A DNA stretch of 64,000 nucleotides from Psychrobacter aquimaris (GTDB lineage: Bacteria; Pseudomonadota; Gammaproteobacteria; Pseudomonadales; Moraxellaceae): the NCBI RefSeq assembly GCF_016107525.1, contig NZ_JABASR010000001.1, positions 372,001 to 436,000 of the forward strand, in the 5' to 3' direction. A program made the position numbers and the translations under genes. Of this stretch, positions 58,552 through 64,000 are shown piece by piece; positions within the stretch are counted from its first letter, which is position 1; every line of letters begins with the position of its first letter. Below the pieces are notes generated by a model. It had not been told where the DNA came from and searched no databases. It saw only the letters and a list, made by a program, of their open reading frames with translations.

Positions 58552-58842
58552 ATGAAAAATATCTATCTAAACGCTGTCCGCACTCACGTTGACTTACTGG
58601 TACGCCGTGCGCGTACCGATAAGTTGATTGTGTGGGATATAGGCACCGATGAAATCCATGATCCAACGCTCATAGCTTACCGTGCTTATGGCAATCGTGA
58701 TGATGCTGATGTTGTAATGCTATGCGCTGGCACGAATAGAATAGGTGAGGCGCTACCGAATAAACGCATCTACTTACCACTACCTGCCAGCCTAGCGCAA
58801 ATCAAGCGCACTTATGCCAGTAGTGAGGTGATGAATGGCTGA
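58552..58842 (+). CDS. Unrecognised small virion-region protein
   Basis: 96 residues: DLLVRRARTDKLIVWDIGTDE, then NRIGEALPNKRIYLPLPAS. Mixed alpha/beta, basic. Nine bases after the fibre gene, with overlap into the following gene, so it may be a fibre assembly partner or a tail component. No family recognised. Confidence 0.58.
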   Translation: MKNIYLNAVRTHVDLLVRRARTDKLIVWDIGTDEIHDPTLIAYRAYGNRDDADVVMLCAGTNRIGEALPNKRIYLPLPASLAQIKRTYASSEVMNG

Positions 58843-60025
58843 TCCTGTTGATTATCTAAGTGAAGAGCGCGAGGACTCTACAAGCTGGCAGGACCGCAAA
58901 ACCAATGACATGACACTCGATGAGCTTCGTGCCTGGCGTTTACGTACCGGTAAAAGCGTCGGTGAGCAGCGCAAACATGCCAGCACGCACAACAAGTACC
59001 TAAAAGAGACATTAAAAGATATTGAGGCAGGCGAGCGACTGAATAACCGTCAACTTGCCTCGCTTATCAAGTCAGCCAAAAGCCGCGCCGGTATCAGTGT
59101 CAGCGAATTACTTGAGTTCACACTAGGCGACACCAAGCGCAATAATGAGCTTAAAAAAACCATGAATGCGGCGGTGCTCGACGCTTATCTCGCCAATGTC
59201 AAAAAAGCATCAAACAAGTTCTTAGGTGGCATAACCCCAACTGATGTCATCAATCAGTCAAGGCGGGAGGATATCAACCGCGCCAATACTCAGATATTTC
59301 TAGCCAGCGTCTTTAAGCGCCAGGGCAATATCATAAAGTTTGTCACTAATGCGGGTATCGGTAGTCCAGACACGCATCACTATGTTTCAGTGCAATTACT
59401 AGACTATCCAGAGCTGCTGCTAGGTCGCACACGCGCCCCTAGCGTTGTCGATGTCAAAAAAGCGGTCATTGACGGTAAGATTAACTTTGATTGCGATTGT
59501 GGCCGTCATCGTTACTGGTACCGATACCTAGCCACTGTGGGTAAGTATAACTTTGGGGTAGATGAAAACCGTTATCCCTCGACCCGTAACCCTAAGCTGA
59601 CTGGCGTGGCTTGCAAGCATACTTTGCGCGTGATGAAGCATCTTATGAGTCCTCACATGATCGCCAAGGTCAAAGGCTATGCCACAGACGATATCGCCAA
59701 GGCCAGCAATAAGATAAAGCCGCACCGTAAAACGTCTAAGCAATTAGAGCGCGAAGCGGCTAAGCAGACCGAGGCGCTAAACAATTGGAATGGTCGTCTT
59801 CACTGGTCGAAAAAGATTAAGCAAGCGGCGGTCAAGGCTGAGAAGCAGATCAAGGCTGAGCAAAAACGCGCGCAAGCCAAATCCCCTAATCAGCCGACAC
59901 AAGCGGAACGTGCCAGCTACCAATACGCTCGCACGCAAGTCGGTAAAAAAGGCGTGCCGGATAACTTTAAACAGATATATCAAACTGAGATCAACACCTA
60001 TCAAGGTAAGTGGGGCACTAAATGA
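58835..60025 (+). CDS. Phage protein with SWIM-like zinc motif
   Basis: 396 residues, Lys/Arg-rich. Residues 219-261 contain CDCGRHRYW ... GVACKHTLRVMKHL, the CxC-xn-CxH order of the SWIM zinc finger, a DNA- or protein-binding module. Before it lie helices (ISVSELLEFTLGDTKRN) and a segment FVTNAGIGSPDTHHYVSVQLLDYPELL; after it a long basic coiled coil with AEKQIKAEQKRAQAK. Overlaps both neighbours. It could be a head or connector protein; the motif itself is clear, the role is not. Confidence 0.6.
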   Translation: MADPVDYLSEEREDSTSWQDRKTNDMTLDELRAWRLRTGKSVGEQRKHASTHNKYLKETLKDIEAGERLNNRQLASLIKSAKSRAGISVSELLEFTLGDTKRNNELKKTMNAAVLDAYLANVKKASNKFLGGITPTDVINQSRREDINRANTQIFLASVFKRQGNIIKFVTNAGIGSPDTHHYVSVQLLDYPELLLGRTRAPSVVDVKKAVIDGKINFDCDCGRHRYWYRYLATVGKYNFGVDENRYPSTRNPKLTGVACKHTLRVMKHLMSPHMIAKVKGYATDDIAKASNKIKPHRKTSKQLEREAAKQTEALNNWNGRLHWSKKIKQAAVKAEKQIKAEQKRAQAKSPNQPTQAERASYQYARTQVGKKGVPDNFKQIYQTEINTYQGKWGTK

Positions 60026-60588
60026 GTTTAAGAATAGAGAATACGCTAGTTGCTAATGGTCAGGCGCTCACCAATCGTATCATTACTTTGCGTAGTCAAT
60101 CGGTGATCCCTGTCTTCGCTTTTAGGCGTGTGGTGCTACCGGTTAATGCAGGTGATGACAGCCGTGATTTCGTCACCTGGTCAGGACTGGGTACGGTGAG
60201 TGATAATGATGAGCACGCTATCGACTATGAGCCGCTAGGTCATGCAATGGTATTAATACTTGATAGTTTGGGCGGCGCGTTTCATGACGGCGGTATGTTT
60301 GTTACCTCTGAAGAGATGTCGTCAATGGCACTCGTTGAGCCATATGATATTTTACTAGAAGGTGATGACCGTATTAAACTAAAGCCGGACTGGACGCCTG
60401 AGAAGGGCGATTTATTCTGCTTTATGCTTAACAACCACAAGGAATATCATGAGGTTACTGGTATAATGGGACAGTCGATGCTGGCAAGTCATGGTAAAAA
60501 GTATGCCCTGTCTCAGCGCTTTGATCTTAACTATCTTGATGCGTTTAATGAGGAAAGTGTTGTTGATGTGGGAGTTCCTTATAAGTAA
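60022..60588 (+). CDS. Unrecognised virion-region protein
   Basis: 188 residues, beta-rich: NRIITLRSQSVIPVFAFRR, VTWSGLGTVSDNDEHAIDYEPLGHAMVLI. Starts four bases inside the previous gene. The size and fold type suit a neck or connector protein, which is inference. No motif recognised. Confidence 0.6.
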   Translation: MSLRIENTLVANGQALTNRIITLRSQSVIPVFAFRRVVLPVNAGDDSRDFVTWSGLGTVSDNDEHAIDYEPLGHAMVLILDSLGGAFHDGGMFVTSEEMSSMALVEPYDILLEGDDRIKLKPDWTPEKGDLFCFMLNNHKEYHEVTGIMGQSMLASHGKKYALSQRFDLNYLDAFNEESVVDVGVPYK

Positions 60589-60641
60589 CAATATTGTTTA
60601 TAATAATTTTGTTAAAAAATTAAGGTTAAGGATAATTGACC

Positions 60642-61070
60642 ATGATTAACTACATTGAAGTTGGTAAGCTGGTTCCCGCTAATAAAAAAATCACAAAGCA
60701 TAAGTGTTGGGGTGTGTTTGATACGTTGTGGGATGAAGTACAGCGCAATTATGCCGATAGAGAGGACTTGGCAGGTTTTAGCAAAAACGACTGGCGCAGC
60801 GCTTATGATCGCGCCTTACATTTTGACGGCTTGGACAGTTTCGTTATAAGCACGCCAAGCCTTGTGGTGCTGGACGTGATCGTCAATAATTTTTTACTGG
60901 GCTATTGTCATCATGAATGGGTTAAGCATTGTAACCGCGCAGGGTATTTAATGGCCGCGCCAGCCATGTTTAAACCTAACAATATTCCGACACGCGTAAA
61001 CTTTAAAGACGGTAAAGGCTGGCAAGCGCTTAGAGGTGTGGTTAGATTTACGCCACCAACTATGAATTAA
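60642..61070 (+). CDS. Unrecognised virion-region protein
   Basis: 142 residues from ATG 60642 (AAGGA upstream). Mixed alpha/beta with Trp-rich N-terminal half (HKCWGVFDTLWDEVQRN, DWRSAYDRAL). Followed after 11 bp by the next gene. Function unknown. Confidence 0.6.
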   Translation: MINYIEVGKLVPANKKITKHKCWGVFDTLWDEVQRNYADREDLAGFSKNDWRSAYDRALHFDGLDSFVISTPSLVVLDVIVNNFLLGYCHHEWVKHCNRAGYLMAAPAMFKPNNIPTRVNFKDGKGWQALRGVVRFTPPTMN

Positions 61071-61081
61071 TGGAGTGATGT

Positions 61082-61390
61082 ATGACTAATCGCCAGCAAA
61101 AAGAGTTGGATTTTAAGCAGTTGCATATCGATTTTATGGATGCCTTAGATAAGGCTGATCGTTGGAAGTACATGAAACAAGTCGACCCTAGTGTACAGCC
61201 TAATGTATGGCAAGAGTGTTTAGGTGTGGCGCTCGACAAACTAAATGGCATAAAAGCTCCGACGCATCGCGGTTTCTCGGCTATTCATTTTCGTAACGAG
61301 ATAGATTTGTGCAGAATGTTTTTACTAGGTCGAGAGTCTTATTTGAATAAGCAAGGTGAAACTATGCTAAATAAGCCTGAGTTTAGATAA
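61082..61390 (+). CDS. Unrecognised small virion-region protein
   Basis: 102 residues, helical (QQKELDFKQLHIDFMDALDKADR) with a central VQPNVWQECLGVALDKLNG. Last gene before two terminator hairpins, so it closes the fibre-to-connector unit. Function unknown. Confidence 0.58.
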   Translation: MTNRQQKELDFKQLHIDFMDALDKADRWKYMKQVDPSVQPNVWQECLGVALDKLNGIKAPTHRGFSAIHFRNEIDLCRMFLLGRESYLNKQGETMLNKPEFR

Positions 61391-61402
61391 CTAGCATCTC
61401 AT

Positions 61403-61432
61403 AAAAGTCTTATTCTGAATGACAAGACTTTT
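61403..61432 (+). terminator. Terminator hairpin 1 before the capsid gene
   Basis: AAAAGTCTT / AAGACTTTT with a 12-base loop, 12 bp past the previous stop. Confidence 0.65.
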
Positions 61433-61454
61433 AGTCTCTCAGAAACAACCATCA

Positions 61455-61478
61455 AGCCAGCCTAGCCGCTGGCTTTTT
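61455..61478 (+). terminator. Terminator hairpin 2 before the capsid gene
   Basis: AGCCAGC / GCTGGCT with a five-base loop and TTTTT directly after; together with hairpin 1 it separates the capsid gene from upstream units. Confidence 0.75.
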
Positions 61479-61485
61479 GCTGTAT

Positions 61486-61495
61486 GGAACACCCC
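61486..61495 (+). repeat. GGAACACC element, copy 3
   Basis: GGAACACCCC, followed 32 bp later by ATTACTATA, about 90 bp before the capsid start. May be part of a phage promoter. Confidence 0.4.
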
Positions 61496-61580
61496 TAAAT
61501 GAGCCGTTTGGCTAGGCATTACTATAAACATATCAGTTATCTGTAATCACCTGACCAATCAACCGTATAGGATTATCCCC

Positions 61581-63395
61581 ATGCAAGAGAAACAAGCACG
61601 AGAGTTAAACGATGCCGCCCATAAAGAAGTGCAAGCCACACGCGGTATCATGCATATCTTTACCAACAAAGCGAATGCGGGTCAAGAAGTCGCCGCGTTT
61701 GACTCTATGTTAGCTCAGAATGAACACTCTGATCGCAGCGTAGGCTTTAGCAAATTGCCTTCTTCTATGCAGCGTATGCTCAGCCACCCTGTTATCAAAG
61801 AACATCCTGAAGCGGTGTTTGATGGTATCTCTGAGGGTATTATTGAATATAAGCGCCGTAACGGTGGCGAAGAGCCGTCCGCTTATGTTGTTGCAGCCGC
61901 ACTAGCAGCCGCTGCCATGCCGTTTGGCGGCGCTCAGCAATACGATTCAACAGTAGAGCCTACGTTTGACAGCTTATCCCTTGGTCATCATGAGCCGCTA
62001 TCAGTCGTGCCAGCGGCTACTCAGGTGGTTATCACTTATGGTATCGCTAACAGCTTGCCGCTTGTGTCTATGCTGCCAAACCCTATGGGTTCAAATGAGC
62101 TACCTATCGTATTCGGTACGGCGGTCGCTGGCATGGACATGGGCGTCATGCGCGAAGGTGACGCAATGGACGGCGATAAAGCCGGTATGCCATACACTGA
62201 AAACCGTCATATCCTAACGATGGATAAAGGCGCAACTGGTGCGTTTAGTTTAACCTCGCATGTGGCCTACACTGCCAACGTTAAAGCAGATAGTACGACT
62301 CAGTTTATTGTTGATACGTCATCTAAAAAAGCCCCATTTCTAGGCGGGCGTGTTTCTATCTTCGTTAAAGGCATTAAGATTGCTAGCGATGAAAGCCGTA
62401 ACCATCCAACCAATAAAGGCGTCAGTACCCTACAGCCTATCGATAAGATTGATGTTGGTACCGATACTTATATCATAACAAGCGCTACCGCTGATCTTGA
62501 TACTCATGAGATCAACGTACAGTTTGATATTGTCGCAGGTAGCGAGCCTGACGCCGGTGACGTGACCGTTGAGATTTTCTTCGACTATGAGCGTAAAGCG
62601 AATGGCATACAGATTTTAACTGAACCATCAATCGATATGGAATTTGGTCATCGTTCAATCTACGCTTTCCCTAACCGTTCGCGTTCAGTTGCCACTATTG
62701 ACGCAATCACGCAGCTGATGAATGAGCTTGGATTATCTTGGTTCGGTGCTGTGCAGACTATCGCCATGCAAAAGCAATATTTTGAGCAGACAGGCCGCTT
62801 GCTTCGTACTGCTATCAATATGTGCTTAGCCAATCAAGATCCTGAAACTGGTCGTGTGGTGACGTTTAACTTCACTAAAGGCGGTGTATCACCGACTAAT
62901 ATCGCTGATGCGTTTGCTAACATCAATATCACGCTTGGTATGGCACGTACTCGCTTATCAACAGCAATTAACCTGGCAGTTGGTGGTTATGATCTGTATG
63001 TCTCAGATCGCGGGCAAGCTTTCTTTTCAGGTTTAAGCGGTGAAAACTACGAGCCGACCGGTGAGAGCGCAGGCGATCAAACCAGTATCTATCGCATAGG
63101 TAAACTCAAGACTAGCGGTGCTAACGTCTACTACGTGCCTAAGTCTATGGGCGTGTTTAATGAGACAGGCGCATCTACCACCGCGCACGCTTTGCTAGTG
63201 CCACGCGCAATCAGCCCAGCACAAGCACCATTTGTCGGTATGGTAGCCGTACCACCTATGGTCATGACCTCTAACGGCAATGCCTATGAGAAAGATGTGG
63301 CTATCTATAGCCGTACTGCTGCTGAGACGAACCCAATCCCTCGTTTCGCAAACCAATTCATGCTTATCGAGATGATTAACTTGCCAGCGCTTTAA
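61581..63395 (+). CDS. Candidate major capsid protein
   Basis: 604 residues. An Ala-rich helical start (about 1-130, with AYVVAAALAAAAMPFGG) could be a scaffold-like part removed by the candidate protease. A shell-like core follows (VPAATQVVITYGIANSLPLV, ELPIVFGTAVAGMDMG). Residues 215-335 form a beta-rich block (GGRVSIFVKGIKIA, EINVQFDIVAGS) resembling a surface decoration domain, and the last 250 are mixed alpha/beta. It has its own ribosome site (AGGAT) and is flanked by terminators on both sides, as highly expressed capsid genes often are. A tail sheath is the main alternative. Confidence 0.55.
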   Translation: MQEKQARELNDAAHKEVQATRGIMHIFTNKANAGQEVAAFDSMLAQNEHSDRSVGFSKLPSSMQRMLSHPVIKEHPEAVFDGISEGIIEYKRRNGGEEPSAYVVAAALAAAAMPFGGAQQYDSTVEPTFDSLSLGHHEPLSVVPAATQVVITYGIANSLPLVSMLPNPMGSNELPIVFGTAVAGMDMGVMREGDAMDGDKAGMPYTENRHILTMDKGATGAFSLTSHVAYTANVKADSTTQFIVDTSSKKAPFLGGRVSIFVKGIKIASDESRNHPTNKGVSTLQPIDKIDVGTDTYIITSATADLDTHEINVQFDIVAGSEPDAGDVTVEIFFDYERKANGIQILTEPSIDMEFGHRSIYAFPNRSRSVATIDAITQLMNELGLSWFGAVQTIAMQKQYFEQTGRLLRTAINMCLANQDPETGRVVTFNFTKGGVSPTNIADAFANINITLGMARTRLSTAINLAVGGYDLYVSDRGQAFFSGLSGENYEPTGESAGDQTSIYRIGKLKTSGANVYYVPKSMGVFNETGASTTAHALLVPRAISPAQAPFVGMVAVPPMVMTSNGNAYEKDVAIYSRTAAETNPIPRFANQFMLIEMINLPAL

Positions 63396-63430
63396 GTCGC
63401 TAGTAAGCAGTAAAACGGTATAGCCACTAA

Positions 63431-63466
63431 AGCCTTGCTGTCAATAAGTGGCAGTAAGGCTTTTTT
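63431..63466 (+). terminator. Terminator after the candidate capsid gene
   Basis: AGCCTT-CTG ... CAG-AAGGCT stem followed by TTTTTT, 35 bp past the stop. Confidence 0.8.
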
Positions 63467-63502
63467 CAATCTTATATTTGACCAAAACTAAGGATTATCC
63501 AA

Positions 63503-64000
63503 ATGACAGACGTGAAGCAATTACCTGAAAACCTTGAGCAGCTTGAGCAGCTAACAGAGTTCAAGCGTGTATATAAGAAAAACACCGTTGAACAACTGGA
63601 AGACCTATTGACCGAGGCCGAGGTGGATTACCTAAGTGCTGATAATAAGTCAGAGCTAGTATGGCGCTTGCTAGACCACCGAGACTTTGATTTTGAAGCA
63701 GCGATTGCTCTTGAGTCAACACCAACCGAAGAGTCAGCAGACGAACAGCCAGTGCCAGATGATGAGCCAGTTGAGCCGACCGTTGAACCAGCACCAGCCG
63801 ATGAACAGGTTGATGAGTCAGTAGTAGCAGACGATAAGGTGGACACCAATGAAGATGTACAAACGATTCAAGATGATACTAGCGATGGGGATAGCGCTCA
63901 GGTCGATGGTGAAGCAAACGCCAATACCGGCACCGATAGTGCAAGCACGGACGACAGCGAAAAGCCTAATGAGGTGGTTGACACTACCGACAATGATGCG
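63503..64000 (+). CDS. Acidic phage protein with HeH/SAP-like N-terminus (3' end outside window)
   Basis: 166 codons without a stop, from ATG 63503 with AAGGA upstream, to the window edge. Residues 20-50 (TVEQLEDLLTEAEVDYLSAD, then KSELVWRLLDHRD) follow the helix-extended-loop-helix pattern seen in phage head-completion proteins. From about 60 on it is an extremely acidic Asp/Glu/Thr/Pro region, DNA-like in charge. Just downstream of the capsid gene, it could be a head-tail connector or a capsid-associated protein. Confidence 0.65.
   Translation, partial: MTDVKQLPENLEQLEQLTEFKRVYKKNTVEQLEDLLTEAEVDYLSADNKSELVWRLLDHRDFDFEAAIALESTPTEESADEQPVPDDEPVEPTVEPAPADEQVDESVVADDKVDTNEDVQTIQDDTSDGDSAQVDGEANANTGTDSASTDDSEKPNEVVDTTDNDA

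Larger units (their letters stand above)
25782..64000. mobile_element. Prophage, left 38.2 kb (right end outside window)
   Basis: Bounded on the left by a tRNA-derived attachment site. Contains divergent early operons around a LexA-type repressor/Cro switch, a replication gene, terminase and virion genes. Functional order is lambda-like in the early regions, but the virion gene order (lysozyme-domain protein, protease, large terminase, tail fibre, then capsid) is not. All recognised genes look intact, so it may be inducible. Integrase, portal, holin and endolysin were not recognised here. Confidence 0.93.

Noticed and set aside
61581..63395. Tail sheath protein
   Set aside because: Not excluded, but the isolated unit between terminators, the helical N-terminus fit for maturation and an inserted beta domain fit a capsid protein better.

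Overview
The window reads as a Moraxellaceae chromosome, most likely Psychrobacter (inferred from gene content and protein style; no database was searched). It has two parts: host chromosome from 1 to about 25.8 kb, and the left 38 kb of a prophage that runs off the right edge.

Host part. 1-7.3 kb is a leftward gene run: a membrane-VTT/flavin-disulfide-reductase fusion, a YnjB-YnjC-YnjD-like ABC importer, a YnjF-like CDP-alcohol phosphatidyltransferase and a cut-off sterol-desaturase-family hydroxylase. A DUF2058 gene, a tandem universal stress protein and a two-cupin ChrR-like protein follow. 10.6-19.8 kb is an iron/siderophore cluster: two siderophore-interacting (ferric reductase) proteins, a PepSY membrane protein, a cyclic-peptide-type ABC exporter and a TonB-dependent receptor, with Fur-box-like sites in the promoter gaps. 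It ends in the relics of a FecCD/FecE-type siderophore importer removed by deletion. A tripartite MacAB-like exporter (20.1-23.4 kb) and an NAD malic enzyme (23.9-25.5 kb) close the host part.

Prophage. It begins inside the 3' half of a tRNA-Ile(CAU)-like gene (25782-25828), the left attachment site. The layout is lambda-like. A leftward early operon (26.1-34.3 kb) carries an excisionase-like protein, a DEDDh exonuclease, a DUF2303 protein, a Sak4/RecA-like ATPase and many small genes. Next is an immunity/cargo region (34.5-40.2 kb) bounded by two clusters of the same 13-bp operator. It holds a LexA-type repressor, a D12 adenine methyltransferase next to an ABC-ATPase/Toprim (OLD-like) protein, two copies of an unrecognised small protein, and three small exported proteins. 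A rightward early operon (40.2-47.5 kb) encodes Cro, a CII/CP76-like protein, a Rha-Ant antirepressor, an O-like initiator with four iterons inside its own gene, a DUF1064 nuclease-like protein and a Bro-N/zinc/dNMP-kinase fusion. From 47.6 kb come packaging and virion genes: candidate small terminase, a 777-residue lysozyme-domain virion protein, a candidate prohead protease, large terminase, tail-collar fibre, a SWIM-motif protein and a candidate major capsid protein. An Mrr-type restriction endonuclease is inserted between two terminator-like hairpins.

Working model: the repressor acts at both operator clusters to silence the two early operons, while the genes between them stay on in the lysogen and may protect the host from other phages. 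The Mrr gene is a separate cargo unit. No integrase, portal, holin or endolysin was recognised in the window; these could lie to the right. Unassigned virion genes and an unusual gene order suggest a phage group with few characterised relatives.
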